Shown: positions 50,944-62,200 of the stretch, one piece after another | Layout: every line of letters begins with the position of its first letter | How positions within the stretch are numbered: position 1 is the first letter of the stretch | Origin: Fusobacterium sp. DD2 | GTDB taxonomy: Bacteria > Fusobacteriota > Fusobacteriia > Fusobacteriales > Fusobacteriaceae | Assembly (NCBI RefSeq): GCF_018205345.1 | Contig: NZ_JADRHM010000001.1 | Location: 1-64,000 of the forward strand | Reading direction: 5' to 3' | Length of the DNA stretch: 64,000 nucleotides | Program-made: the position numbers and the translations under genes | Notes under the pieces: generated by a model | Database searches by the model: none | What the model was told of the DNA's origin: nothing | What the model saw: the letters and a program-made list of their open reading frames with translations, nothing else

Positions 50944-52305
50944 TTAGATTGCACAAAGATTTGAATATCCTTCATACTCTTTCATAGAAGTTCTAGCATA
51001 TTTTCCAAGAGCTAGTACAGCTATAAGGTTTGGAAGTACCATCATACCATTGAACATATCTGCAAGTTGCCACACAAGTTCGATTTTAAGTAGAGATCCA
51101 ATAACAATCATAACCATAACTAAAACTCTGTAGACATTTATTGATGTGTTACTGTTAAATAGATATCTGATATTTGCCTCTCCAAAGAAATACCATCCAA
51201 TGATAGTAGAAAATGCAAAGAAGAAAAGGCAGATAGCTATAAATCCATATCCAATGCTTCCAAGTGTAGATGAGAAAGCATTTTGAGTAATCATTATTCC
51301 TGCACCTTCATTTAATGAGATTCCTGAACTTAGGATAACCAGTGCAGTACCTGTAAGTACAACAAATGTATCAATAAATACTGTGATAACAGCAACTATA
51401 CCTTGTTGTCCAGGGTGAGCAACTTTTGCAACAGCATGAGCATGAGGTGTAGAACCCATTCCAGCTTCGTTAGAGAAAAGTCCTCTTGCAACTCCATATC
51501 TTATTGCCTGTTTAACACTTACACCCATTACTCCACCAAATGCAGCTTTAGAACTGAAAGCTGAAGCAAATATAGACGCAAAAGCATGTCCAACTTGAGG
51601 AAGATTTAAAACTATTATAAGTACACAAGCTCCTATGTATAATCCTGCCATAACAGGAACTATCTTTTCTGTTACAGATGCAATTCTTTTAATTCCACCA
51701 AAGAATACAAGTCCAGAAAGTATAGCTATAATTACTCCAACAATTAGAGGAGATACTCCAAAGGCGTTATTAAAAGCTGTAGAAATTGAGTTTGCTTGAA
51801 CTGCATTTCCCATAAGTCCCAAAGCTGATATACATGCAATTGAGAAGAAACATGCTAAAAATTTAGCTATTTTTTTATTTTTTATTGCTTTTTCAATGTA
51901 GTATGCTGGTCCTCCAGTAACTTGACCATTTACTCTACGTTTGAATACCTGTCCAAGTATAGCTTCAACATAAACTGTAGACATTCCAAAGAAAGCACTT
52001 ACCCACATCCAGAATATTGCTCCAGGTCCTCCAGATGCAATAGCAGTAGCTGCTCCAGCAAGGTTTCCTGTTCCTACTTGTGCTGCAATAGCTGTAGCAA
52101 GAGCCTGAAATGAAGACATACCATTTTTATCAGCAGCTTTTCCATTTAAATTTATTGAACCAGTAACCAGTTTTATCCCTTCGAAAAATTTTCTTATCTG
52201 TATAAAATTAAGCTTGAAAGTGAAGTAAATCCCTGTTCCTAAAAGAAGTACTATAAGAAAATTCCCCCATAAAAAATCGTTAATTGTTGTTACTAACTGT
52301 TCCAT
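50944..52305 (-). CDS. alsT: Sodium:alanine/glycine symporter (AGCS family)
   Basis: A 453-aa, 10-11-helix Na+-coupled symporter. GTGNLAGAATAIASGGPGAIFWMW near residue 80, GGPAYYIEKAI near 130 and the FSNEAGMGSTPHAHAVA segment near 275 are AGCS signatures. A glycine riboswitch upstream suggests glycine (or alanine) as substrate and control by its level. Glycine binding would be predicted to lower expression, as for import genes. The RBS GGGAGGAAT is strong. Confidence 0.93.
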   Translation of the reverse strand: MEQLVTTINDFLWGNFLIVLLLGTGIYFTFKLNFIQIRKFFEGIKLVTGSINLNGKAADKNGMSSFQALATAIAAQVGTGNLAGAATAIASGGPGAIFWMWVSAFFGMSTVYVEAILGQVFKRRVNGQVTGGPAYYIEKAIKNKKIAKFLACFFSIACISALGLMGNAVQANSISTAFNNAFGVSPLIVGVIIAILSGLVFFGGIKRIASVTEKIVPVMAGLYIGACVLIIVLNLPQVGHAFASIFASAFSSKAAFGGVMGVSVKQAIRYGVARGLFSNEAGMGSTPHAHAVAKVAHPGQQGIVAVITVFIDTFVVLTGTALVILSSGISLNEGAGIMITQNAFSSTLGSIGYGFIAICLFFFAFSTIIGWYFFGEANIRYLFNSNTSINVYRVLVMVMIVIGSLLKIELVWQLADMFNGMMVLPNLIAVLALGKYARTSMKEYEGYSNLCAI

Positions 52306-52342
52306 TATAATTCCTCCCTGTGTAAATAAAAAATGAATAAAA

Positions 52343-52369
52343 AAAGAAGGTACAAAAAATACCTTCTGG
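52343..52369 (-). terminator. Glycine riboswitch expression-platform terminator
   Basis: On the minus strand AGAAGGTA / TACCTTCT with a TTTTTTG loop, then TTTTTTTATTC. It lies between the riboswitch and alsT, so it can switch transcription off or on. Confidence 0.8.
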
Positions 52370-52425
52370 AATTATTAAAAAAGAATTATACACTAAAAAT
52401 TAATATGAAAATTTGCTGCATAATT

Positions 52426-52572
52426 CCTCTGTCCTTTTACCTGAGAGTTTAGTCCAATTGCTTGGGTTTGCTCCTTCGGTGCTCTAAGAGTCTCTCCAGA
52501 GGCTCGTCCAATATAGGTCTTTTTACCTGAAAGATTCACTTCGTCGGTGGCATTTCTGCTCTCTCCCTATAT
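52426..52572 (-). promoter_or_regulatory. Tandem glycine riboswitch
   Basis: Two gcvT aptamers are visible on the minus strand. Aptamer 1 (52572-52511) is closed by ATATAGG/CCTATAT and contains GGGAGAGAGC, GCCACCGA and TTTCAGGTAAAAAGAC. Aptamer 2 (52502-52426) is closed by CCTCTGG/CCAGAGG-like ends and contains GGAGAGAC, GCACCGAAGGAGC and CTCTCAGGTAAAAGGACAG. The linker is only about 8 bases. Fusobacterial glycine riboswitches are well known in this layout. Promoter sequence lies within 52573-52685, which otherwise holds no gene. Confidence 0.95.
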
Positions 52573-52685
52573 CTTCATCCGAATTTTATTCAATTTTTAT
52601 ATTTTTTAATTGATTTGATAAATGTAATGATAGACCATTTTATTTCATTTGTCAATAGCTTTTTCTAAATTTTGTATAATTATAC

Positions 52686-53597
52686 TTAATTTTTGTTGAT
52701 ATTACTTCTCAAAGCAAGAAGACAACCTCCCAATACTCCTAGACCTCCAACAATTTGTAAAGGTAAAACATTTTCTTTCAAAAGAAGGTATCCAATAATT
52801 GCAGTAGCTGGTGGAATTAAAAATTTAAGTACACTTAACACAACTACTCCCTGTTTTTGAATGATATAGAAAGTTAAAACCATTCCAACAAAGTTTGCAT
52901 ACATTCCTGTACCTGAAACCATTGCAATTTTACTAAATGGTGCATTTAATATCTCACTTATATGACCAGTTACAATTGAAAGTATCAGATAAAATGCTCC
53001 AGTAATAAGTGAAGTAGTACTGCTTATTACTGCAGAGTGAACCTCTCTTGTAGTTCCTTTTACAACTAATGCCTGAATAGCCTGTACTACAACTGTACCA
53101 GCAAGAAGCAGGATTCCAAGTAGAAATTCAGAGCTGTGGTTGCTGTGATGGCTTCCACTGAAGATAAATATAAGTGAACCTATGATTGCTAAAATAGACC
53201 CAGCTATAAAAGTAAAATGTTTAACTTTTTCTCTCTCATCTGTATAGAATATTGCAGCCATAAGTATTGAAAAAGGCATACTTAAAAGTCCAAATATACT
53301 TCCAGCTAAAGCTGAAGTACGGCTCATACCTGCTACGAAGCAGTACATATTAGCAGCTGTACAACCTGCCAAAATAAACAATCTAGGTATGATGTTTTTA
53401 TTTGATATAAGAATAGGGAATTGGTCCCTGAATCTTATAAGACTCATAAGTAAGAAAAGTGTTCCCCCTGATAAAAACATTATTGCGTTAATATTTACAG
53501 GATTAAAAACTGAACTTATAAAACGAATTAAAGGATATCCACATCCCATAAATAGTACGAAAAAAAGTGATGAAAGTTGATTTTTTGTGTTTCTCAT
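52686..53597 (-). CDS. DMT-family (EamA) transporter
   Basis: A 303-aa membrane protein with 10 helices in two EamA halves (about 10-140 and 155-295). The late LKFLIPPATAIIGYLLLKENVLPLQIVGGLGVLGG motif is typical. The family moves amino acids, nucleotides or drugs; no substrate can be assigned. RBS GGAGGAACA before ATG 53597. It is monocistronic. Confidence 0.85.
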   Translation of the reverse strand: MRNTKNQLSSLFFVLFMGCGYPLIRFISSVFNPVNINAIMFLSGGTLFLLMSLIRFRDQFPILISNKNIIPRLFILAGCTAANMYCFVAGMSRTSALAGSIFGLLSMPFSILMAAIFYTDEREKVKHFTFIAGSILAIIGSLIFIFSGSHHSNHSSEFLLGILLLAGTVVVQAIQALVVKGTTREVHSAVISSTTSLITGAFYLILSIVTGHISEILNAPFSKIAMVSGTGMYANFVGMVLTFYIIQKQGVVVLSVLKFLIPPATAIIGYLLLKENVLPLQIVGGLGVLGGCLLALRSNINKN

Positions 53598-53898
53598 TGT
53601 TCCTCCAATTTTAAAATTTTTATCTATAAAAGTAGTTTAGACTATTTGTAGATTTAAGTCAATAAAAATTAATCTTTGAAAAAACTCTTTCACTGGTGAT
53701 TTTACCTTGTTAAAAGCTAGGCAAAGTAGACAAAAGTGTGCTATAATTAAAGGAGTATAAACAAGTTAGAAAAGTCGCTTTTTATAAGGAAATTAAGATA
53801 GATTTGGTGGGAAGAAAAAAACAGTTTCTACAAATAATTAAAACTTCTTTTTATAAGGGATTTTACAAAATTTACAAGATAAAACAAGGAGAATTATT
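53598..53898. other. 301-bp intergenic region with two promoters
   Basis: This is the divergent gap between the EamA and CNNM genes. A TATAAT-like box (CTATAATTAA, about 53740) lies on the plus strand. CTTTTTATAAGG occurs twice (about 53776 and 53846), an almost exact 12-base direct repeat that could be an operator. No RNA gene or ORF can be supported. Confidence 0.3.
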
Positions 53899-55230
53899 AT
53901 GAGTTTGATACTAAAAATATTTTGTATTGTGATTTTAATTGGCATCAGTATGTTTCTGTCAATAAGTGAGATATCTCTCGCTTCTGCAAGAAATATAAAA
54001 CTTCAGATTTTAGAGGATGAGGGGAATAAAAATGCCACTAAGGTAATGAAGATTCAGGAAAATTCAGGAAACTTTTTTACAGCTGTTCAGATAGGAATCA
54101 ACGCTGTTTCAATCTTAGGTGGTATTATTGGAAATAATATTGTTGGGCCGTATGTAGTGGATTTTATAGATGCTTTTATTCCAACTTTAGGGACAAAAGC
54201 TGTATTTATTGGTAATTTGACATCATTTATTCTGATTACTGCACTATTTATTCAATTTGCAGATTTGATACCTAAAAGGGTAGCTATGATTGCACCTGAA
54301 AAAATAGCTGTAACAGTGGTGGTACCAATGATGATACTTATTAAAGCAGCTAAACCTTTGATATTTATATTCAATGGAATTGCAAATCTTATCTTTAAAA
54401 TGTTTAATATCCCTCTTACAAGGGAGGAGAGCATAACCTATGACGATATATTTGCAATGGTTGATGCTGGAGCTGAGGCTGGAGTGGTTCAGAAAAAAGA
54501 ACACTCTTTAATTGAAAATATTTTTGAGCTTGAGTCAAGATGGGTTTCCTCCATTATGACCACTAGAGACAATATTGTATATCTGACTGTATCAGAGGGA
54601 GAGGAAAGTATCAGAAAGAAAATAGCTGAAGAGCCACATTCTAAGTTTTTGGTGTGTGAAAATGATATTGACTCAATCCTTGGATATGTGAGTTCGAAAA
54701 ATATCCTTCCTCGTATAGTTAAAGGTGAATTAAATAGCCTTGCAGATATAAAGGATATCTATAATAGAAATCTTTTAGTTATCCCTAATACTCTTACTCT
54801 TTCTGAGGCTTTAGACAGATTTAATGAGGTTAGAGATGACTTTGCAATAGTTCTAAATGAATATGGTCTCGTAGTGGGGCTTGTGACCTTAAATGACGTT
54901 ATTAATACTCTGATGGGAGATATAGTATACCAGGAGCAGGAAGAGCAGATAATATCACGTGGAGAGGGCTCTTGGCTTATTGATGGTTCTACTCCTATTG
55001 AAGATGTTAAAAAGGTTTTAGATGATATTGAAAAGTTCCCTGAAGAGGATACTTATGAGACAATTGCAGGTTTTATGATGTATATGCTTAAGACAATACC
55101 TAAAAAAGCTGCAAAAGTTGAATTTGAAAATTATAGTTTTGAAGTTGTAGATGTTGATAGATTCAAGATTGACCAGCTGTTAGTTACAAAGAAAAATAAA
55201 GTAAACAATACAGAGGTTCATCAAGGTTAA
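53899..55230 (+). CDS. CNNM/CorC-HlyC family protein (CBS-pair membrane protein)
   Basis: A 443-aa protein. It has an N-terminal DUF21/CNNM membrane domain (1-190, starting with a signal-anchor and ISEISLASARNIKLQ), a CBS pair (about 210-330, MTTRDNIVYL, VLNEYGLVVGLVTLNDV) and a C-terminal CorC_HlyC/transporter-associated domain (about 350-430, GSWLIDGSTPIEDVKK). Members handle Mg2+ or act as efflux/resistance proteins. The MATE gene follows after 29 bases. AAGGAG RBS. Confidence 0.88.
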   Translation: MSLILKIFCIVILIGISMFLSISEISLASARNIKLQILEDEGNKNATKVMKIQENSGNFFTAVQIGINAVSILGGIIGNNIVGPYVVDFIDAFIPTLGTKAVFIGNLTSFILITALFIQFADLIPKRVAMIAPEKIAVTVVVPMMILIKAAKPLIFIFNGIANLIFKMFNIPLTREESITYDDIFAMVDAGAEAGVVQKKEHSLIENIFELESRWVSSIMTTRDNIVYLTVSEGEESIRKKIAEEPHSKFLVCENDIDSILGYVSSKNILPRIVKGELNSLADIKDIYNRNLLVIPNTLTLSEALDRFNEVRDDFAIVLNEYGLVVGLVTLNDVINTLMGDIVYQEQEEQIISRGEGSWLIDGSTPIEDVKKVLDDIEKFPEEDTYETIAGFMMYMLKTIPKKAAKVEFENYSFEVVDVDRFKIDQLLVTKKNKVNNTEVHQG

Positions 55231-55259
55231 AATAAAATAATATTAATGGTGGTGGATAT

Positions 55260-56609
55260 ATGAATTTGAAGAGGGTGTGGAGGAGGAACAAGGTTGTTTT
55301 TGCAGCAATAATGACTATAGCATTACCTGCAATAGCAGATTTATTTGCTCAAACTTTACTGGGATTTTTTGATATGCTAATGGTAAGTAGATTAGGTCCT
55401 GTGGCCATAAGTTCCGTGGGGATTGGTAATGCTCCTATGAATGCAGTGATGCCGATATTCTTTGCAGTAAGTATTGGTACTACAGCACTTGTGAGTAGGG
55501 CATTTGGTTCCAATAACAGGGAAGAGGGACAGCTTGCAATGTCACAGTCACTATTGCTTGCAATACCTATTTCCATTGTGATAACACTGCTTTTATTTAT
55601 TTTTAACAATCAGATATTGGGCTTGGTTGGAAGAGCTGATGATATGAACCTGCAGCTTACAAAGGATTATTATAACAGTGTATTATTAGGAATGCCATTT
55701 CTATGTTTTAATGTTATATTCTTTGCTGCATACAGGTCAGTTTCAAAAGCTAATATTCCAATGGTGGCAAATATAGCAAATGTATTTATAAATATATTTT
55801 TAAACTATATTATGATTTTTACATTTGGATGGGGTGTATTTGGAGCAGGACTTGCTACAACTGTATCTCGTGGAATTGTAACACTGTTTTTTGTATATAT
55901 AACACTTTTTACAGACAGATTCTGGGTCTCTATACCTGTCAGTGCACTTAAGATAAGAGATAAAAAAATGGCCAGAAGAATATTGAAAGTAGGTATACCA
56001 GCTGCAGTTGAACAGGGTGTATTCAGAATAGGTATGCTCATATTTGAAATGATGGTTATCTCTTTAGGCACAATGGCTTATACAGCACATAAAATTGCAC
56101 TTACAGCAGAAGCATTCTCCTATAATATGGGATTTGGATTTGCTGTTGCTGGTACTGCATTAGTAGGTCAGCAGCTAGGTAGAGGCTCTGCAAAGGATGC
56201 TTACCGTGATGGTGTTGCTACTACAAATCTTGCAATAGCACTTATGTCAATATTTGGTCTTCTCTTCTTTATAATTCCTGGTACAATTACCAAGATGTTT
56301 ACCAAGGAAGCTGAGATACTTTATATGGCAACAATTGCTTTAAGACTTGTATCAATATGTCAGCCATTCCAGGCAGTATCAATGGTATTAAGTGGATGTT
56401 TAAGAGGTGCTGGAGATACAAGAGCAGTACTGTGGATTACAATAATAGGAATGTACCTTATAAGAATACCAATAACTTACTTTTTCCTATATAAGCTGCA
56501 TACAGGACTTGCTGGAGCATGGATTGTTATGACTATTGACCTGGCATTTAGAAGTATAGCATGTTATGTAGTATTCAAAAAAGGAAAATGGAGTTATGTA
56601 ACAGTATAG
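55260..56609 (+). CDS. MATE-family efflux transporter (NorM/VmrA-like)
   Basis: A 449-aa, 12-helix antiporter. N-terminal ALPAIADLFAQTLLGFFDMLMVSRLGP, GQQLGRGSAKDAYRDG in the second half and CLRGAGDTR near the end fit the prokaryotic NorM-like branch, different from the DinF-like paralogue at 21653. Follows the CNNM gene and precedes the nuclease genes with a 9-base gap, so one transcript may span 53899-62320. The RBS is weak and G/T-rich (GGTGGTGG). Confidence 0.9.
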   Translation: MNLKRVWRRNKVVFAAIMTIALPAIADLFAQTLLGFFDMLMVSRLGPVAISSVGIGNAPMNAVMPIFFAVSIGTTALVSRAFGSNNREEGQLAMSQSLLLAIPISIVITLLLFIFNNQILGLVGRADDMNLQLTKDYYNSVLLGMPFLCFNVIFFAAYRSVSKANIPMVANIANVFINIFLNYIMIFTFGWGVFGAGLATTVSRGIVTLFFVYITLFTDRFWVSIPVSALKIRDKKMARRILKVGIPAAVEQGVFRIGMLIFEMMVISLGTMAYTAHKIALTAEAFSYNMGFGFAVAGTALVGQQLGRGSAKDAYRDGVATTNLAIALMSIFGLLFFIIPGTITKMFTKEAEILYMATIALRLVSICQPFQAVSMVLSGCLRGAGDTRAVLWITIIGMYLIRIPITYFFLYKLHTGLAGAWIVMTIDLAFRSIACYVVFKKGKWSYVTV

Positions 56610-56618
56610 GAGGATATT

Positions 56619-59249
56619 TTGGGAGTTAGTTTTAGTTATATTAGGTATGATGAAAAATTTTATAAATTATTTGAAGATAACAAGTATTTTTCTTCAGATA
56701 AAATACTTTTTGTTTTTGTAGATAACCGTATGAAAGAGATTTTCACAAGAAAAGTGGCAGGGAAGCTGTTTTCTAAAAACCCAGTTCTTGTGACTTTTGA
56801 TGAATTAAAAGAGAGAATATTTCTATCTGACAAGATAGTTTTAAAAGAGGCTAAGAGAATCTTAGCCTTTTTCAAATCCATTCCAGAAGATGTGAGAAAA
56901 GAGCTGGAGATAACATCTTATTTTGACATTATTGATTTTGCAAATAACTTTTTTGCATATTATAGAGAGCTCAATCTAAGTTGTAACACATCAATTAAAG
57001 AGCCTCATAAGTGGCAGGAGAGATATCTTGAATATTTCCATAAGATAAAAATCTCTTTTGATGAAATGTGTAAAAGATACAACTATATTCCAAGTGACTG
57101 GCTGGAAAGTATGGAGCATTTTAACAAGGAATGGATTAAGAATTTTGAAACAGTGATATTTATTGATATAGTAGAATTTCCAAAGTTATATAGGGATATA
57201 ATCTATGAACTTGGAGAAAAGAGTATGGATATAAGTCTGGTACTTCAGATGAAAAAAGAGGATTTTGATGAGAAAAATCTGAAATTAAAAAAAGTATCAG
57301 TGCCAGAGATAGATGGAGATAAAAAGAAAATAGATGTATATATCTTTAAAAATGAGCTTCAGGAGGCAATTTCACTTATTGAGATGAGAGATGCTCAAAA
57401 TGGAAATATATACTCACCAGCAGTTGAAAAAAATATATTTTACAGGGTATTTCCAAATGATTTTGCACCGTCAAAAAGACCTGTTATGGATGATACAAAG
57501 CTCTTTAAGTTTTTAAATATTCAGCTTCAGATGCTTATGGGAAAAGAGGAAAAACTTGGAAAGACCTATCTTTTAAATGACCTGCTAAAGGCTTTTGAAA
57601 GCAAGATATTTAAGGATTATTATGAGATAACAAATGAGGAGTTCATAATAATTAATAACCTTCAAAAAGATGGATTTAAATATATTTCAAGGGAGATAGT
57701 AAATAGATTTCCTGAGAACAGTTTTCCATGGGTTTTGACATCTAAAATTGAAAACATATTATATGACCTGGATGAGATCAGCACAATTAAAGATGTGGAA
57801 ACACTATATCTCTATTTTAAAGAGGTTTTAAACCTGGAAAAATTCCTGGAGGAAGAGTTTGATAACAAGGATATCCTGGAGAAATTTTTAGAGATATTTG
57901 GAATTATTAAAGCTAATGAAAAGATGGCAATATACTCTGGAAATGAGGAGATTTTTGGTAAGAAGGCTGGAGAGGGGCTATATAGACTTCTGATTCAGTA
58001 TATGAAGGATCTGGTTATCAAATCAAATATAAAATATGATAAGGAGATAACACTTATTAAACCTCTGGACTTTATAAAGTATGTGGATATAAAAGAGGAC
58101 ATGGTTAACTATTTTATTGATATAACTGATGATAATCTGCCTAAGGGATTAAAAGATACACTTATATTTACTGAAGCTCAAAAAAAAGAGATGGGAATAG
58201 TAAGTGGAGAAGAAAAAAGGGATATTGAAAAATATAGATTTTACCAGTCTGTTAACTATGGAGAGAAAACAGTTATATTTACTCAAAAAGATGAAGATGG
58301 AGGAGTTGGAATATCTCCATTTTTAGAAGAGATAATAAATAAAAATAGTTTAGAGATAAAAGAGATACCTGTATCTATAGAAAAAAGTGAAAAGATAATT
58401 GCAACTCTATTTTCAGGTGAAGGGATAGCTCAGAAGATTTCAGAAGATGAGATATTTAAAAAAGAGATAAGAGATTTTGATGAGGGAAAAATAAGAATAG
58501 GAGCATATGATTTGAACATTATGAGAGAGTGTCAGTTAAAATTCTATTTTTCCAAGATGCATGAACTTGACTATGTAGTGAAAGCTGAGGATAAGGATCT
58601 GGATCCCAGAATACTTGGAATAATTGTTCATAAGGTATTGGAGAGAATAGTACAGGGAATGTGGAAAAATGTCCTTGGAACTGGGAAGATAGAGGTAAGT
58701 TTAAATGATATTGTGGCACTTTTAAAAGAGGAGTTTAAATTCTCAAGAGAAAAGATTCAGGTGCATATGGACAACTATATTTATCAGATACTTATACCAA
58801 TACTTGCTGAAAATATATCTAAATTCTTTAAAATGCTTAATAAAAAGTATGAAAATTCAAAAATTACAAGATTTCAAAGTGAAAGAGGAAGATATGAAGA
58901 GGATCCATATTACTCAGGACATATAGATATATACCTTACAGGAAGGGCAGACCTTATTATTGAGACACCTCTAGGTAACAGTATTATAGACTATAAGACA
59001 GGAAATAGCAGTAATGGACAGTTAGATTACTACAGTATCATCCTTTATGGAGATGAAAATTCAACAGATAAGGCATTTTTCAATGTGTGGTCAGGAGAGT
59101 ATAAAAAAATAACAAAACCTGAACTGACAAAGAGTGAGATGGAAGAGGTATTGGAGCAATTTAGCGATATAGATTACTATCTTCCTGCTGAAAAGAAAAG
59201 TACATGCAGTAGTTGTGAATATGCCAAAATATGTAGGAGAGAGAGATAA
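56619..59249 (+). CDS. addB: AddB-like PD-(D/E)XK nuclease subunit
   Basis: An 876-aa subunit of a recombination helicase-nuclease. The N-terminal two-thirds have no readable P-loop, unlike Bacillus AddB. The C-terminus (about 620-876) is a RecB-type nuclease: VHKVLERIV, GRADLIIETPLGNSIIDYKTG with catalytic Asp/Lys, and the four Cys of an iron-sulfur cluster (MRECQLKFYF near residue 632 and CSSCEYAKIC at the end). The start is TTG 56619 with TAGGAGG upstream. It overlaps the AddA start by one base. It processes DNA double-strand ends for RecA. Confidence 0.85.
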   Translation: MGVSFSYIRYDEKFYKLFEDNKYFSSDKILFVFVDNRMKEIFTRKVAGKLFSKNPVLVTFDELKERIFLSDKIVLKEAKRILAFFKSIPEDVRKELEITSYFDIIDFANNFFAYYRELNLSCNTSIKEPHKWQERYLEYFHKIKISFDEMCKRYNYIPSDWLESMEHFNKEWIKNFETVIFIDIVEFPKLYRDIIYELGEKSMDISLVLQMKKEDFDEKNLKLKKVSVPEIDGDKKKIDVYIFKNELQEAISLIEMRDAQNGNIYSPAVEKNIFYRVFPNDFAPSKRPVMDDTKLFKFLNIQLQMLMGKEEKLGKTYLLNDLLKAFESKIFKDYYEITNEEFIIINNLQKDGFKYISREIVNRFPENSFPWVLTSKIENILYDLDEISTIKDVETLYLYFKEVLNLEKFLEEEFDNKDILEKFLEIFGIIKANEKMAIYSGNEEIFGKKAGEGLYRLLIQYMKDLVIKSNIKYDKEITLIKPLDFIKYVDIKEDMVNYFIDITDDNLPKGLKDTLIFTEAQKKEMGIVSGEEKRDIEKYRFYQSVNYGEKTVIFTQKDEDGGVGISPFLEEIINKNSLEIKEIPVSIEKSEKIIATLFSGEGIAQKISEDEIFKKEIRDFDEGKIRIGAYDLNIMRECQLKFYFSKMHELDYVVKAEDKDLDPRILGIIVHKVLERIVQGMWKNVLGTGKIEVSLNDIVALLKEEFKFSREKIQVHMDNYIYQILIPILAENISKFFKMLNKKYENSKITRFQSERGRYEEDPYYSGHIDIYLTGRADLIIETPLGNSIIDYKTGNSSNGQLDYYSIILYGDENSTDKAFFNVWSGEYKKITKPELTKSEMEEVLEQFSDIDYYLPAEKKSTCSSCEYAKICRRER

Positions 59250-62200
59250 TGGGTAAGAAACTTATTTTAAAAGCCAGTGCTGGTACTGGAAAGACATATA
59301 GACTATCTCTTGAATATATAGGAGCACTTTTAAGAGGGATAGATTACAGAGAGATTCTTGTAATGACTTTTACTAAAAAAGCTACAAGTGAGATAAAGGA
59401 GAGAATAGTAAGTTTTCTATATGGAATATGCAATGACCGTGATATTCATAATGAGATAGAGACTAACCTTAAAAATATATATGGAAATGATTTTGTACTT
59501 GATGATAAAAAGATTAGGAAAATCTATCAGGAGATTTCAGAAAATCGGGACAATCTTAAAATATATACAATAGATGCCTTTACAAATATGCTTTTTAGAA
59601 ATGCAATAGCTCCATACCTAAAACTTTATAAATATGAGATTATAGATGATGAGGAAAACCGTGATATTCTTCTTAAGACGTTTCAGAGATTATTTGAAAG
59701 TCAGGATTCCTTTGAAGTTTTTAGAGAGTTTTTAGAGGATAACAGTGAAAAGGATATGGGAAGATACATAACCCTTATTTCAAATGTTCTAAGTGAGAGA
59801 TGGAAATTTATAGTTATTGGAGAGAAATATCTAAATAGGGAGAAAAGTTTTGCATATGGAGATATAGATGGTTATGTAGATGATTTCTATGACCTTATGT
59901 GTGAAATAGCAGAACTTAAAGAAAAAGAGCCAAATGAGATATTTAAAACAGCTTTTCAGGAGTTCTGTGAAGTTGATAATAAGAGTGAATATATCTATGA
60001 AAATTATGAACTTTTCCTAAAAAATGATCCATGGCATGGGAATAAGATAAGGTCTACTAAAGCATTGAATATAGAGGATATAAAAGAGAAGATGATGAAT
60101 AAGTATTCAGAGCTTAAGTCAAATCTTGCTAAAAAGATGTTTAATGAGAAGATAGTTCCCTATGAGAAAAAACTTCTTAAAGCTATTACTACTATTTATT
60201 CTATCTATGATGAGATAAAGATGAGAGAAAAGAGATTTACCCACACAGATATAAGTAACTATACCTTTAAGTATCTAAGAGACAGGGAGCTTGGCTTTGT
60301 AGGTGAAGATGGAAATCTTACAGATGACTTCTTCGATGTTATAGATGGAAAGATAACCTCTATTTTTATAGATGAGTTTCAGGATACAAGTATTCTTCAG
60401 TGGAAGATTCTTAAAAACATAATTGATAAAAGTGAAGATATAATCTGTGTTGGAGATGAAAAACAGAGTATCTATGGTTGGAGAGGTGGAGAAAAAAGAT
60501 TATTTGAAAACCTTGAAATGATTATAGATGGAAAAAAAGAGGTACTTGATACCTGCTATAGAAGTAGAGAAAATATCATTAAATATGTAAACAAAGCTTT
60601 TACAGGAATTGCCAATTCATCAGCTGAAGAGTATATTCACAACAGACCCTGGGAGTATGAGCCTGTAAACTATATAGAAAAAGATGAAAAAGGGTATGTT
60701 GAAGTTGCAGTTGGAGATGAAGAAAATGAGGCTCTGGATATCTTAATTGATAAGATAGTTGAAAATTTCAATGGAAACTATAAAGGTGTAGGGATAATTG
60801 CAAGAACAGGAAAGACTCTGAAACTTATAGGAGATAAGCTGGGAGAAAGGGAGATATCTTACACACTGGAATCTAAAACCAATATATTTGATACAGAAAG
60901 TGTAAGACCTATATACTCTCTTATTCGTTGGTTCGCTAAAGGGGATTATTTAGCATTTCTTGAGTTTATCCGTTCTGATATCGTAGTAGGGTCAGCAAAT
61001 CTCTTAAAAGAACTGATAGTAAGGCGGGAAGAGGTAGAAAAGTGGATTGCAGATGAAAAAGGTGCCAACATAGGAATAGAGGCAAAAGTTTTGGGTATTG
61101 TAAAAGAGTTATATCATATGTATATAATGGAAAATGGAGAGACTGGATGTCTTGCATATGAGATGATAAAAAAACTGGGAGTACTTGAAACTTTTAATAA
61201 AAAAGAGGACCAGAATGATATATTCACTTTCTATAAGCTTATTAGAGAGTACAGATATTTCAGTGATTTTTTAGCTGAAGTTGAAGAAAATCCAAATGAT
61301 AAAAAGTTTAAAAAAGAGAGCAGTAAAAGTGAGGGAATCTCACTTCTTACAATTCACAAATCCAAGGGGCTGGAATTTGATACAGTGTTTTACTATATTG
61401 TTAAAAATAGAAAGCCAGGAGGAAGTGGTGGAATAAAAACCTACTTTAAAATAGATGAGAAATTTGAAAACACAGTGGATTTCTTAATTACACATGGAAA
61501 GTTTAATTCAATTTTAGACAATATAGATGAGGTTACATATCTTGATGAAGAGAGAGAAAAAGAGAGCCTTGAAGAGATTAATAACCTCTATGTAGCACTT
61601 ACAAGACCTAAGAAAAATCTCTTTGTAATTATAGAAAATCAGGATACAGTTGAAAAAGAAAAACTCCTAACTCTGATTATCCCTGAGCCAGTTGGAGAGA
61701 TTATTAAAAATGATGAAGAGCTGGAAAAAGAAGAGGAGATAAGGGAAGATTTAGCAATAGACCTTTGTGGTAGCAGGAAAGAGTATAAGATAAGTGTTGA
61801 GGAAAACTATGATGAGGGAAGAGAGAAAATAAGAAACCATGACCTTCTATTAGAGTATAGAAGGGTTAAGGGAAATATTATTCACTTTTTCCTGGAAAAT
61901 CTTGATAAATGGGATGAAAAAAATATTGAGATGGCTAAACTACTTACTTATTCAAGATTTGTATCCACAGTTGGAAAAAAAGAGTTAGATGAAATTTTTT
62001 CTAAAAAAAATCTTGAGAAGTTAAATACCAAGTGCAGTGAGCTATTTAGCAGTGAGTGGGACTATGTATATAGAGAATACACCGTATATTATAAAAATGA
62101 GGTAGATGAACTTGAGATATTAAGACTTGATAGACTTATGCTGAAAAGACCTGCCAATGGAAATCCAGGTATAGTTTTTATAGCAGATTATAAAACTGGT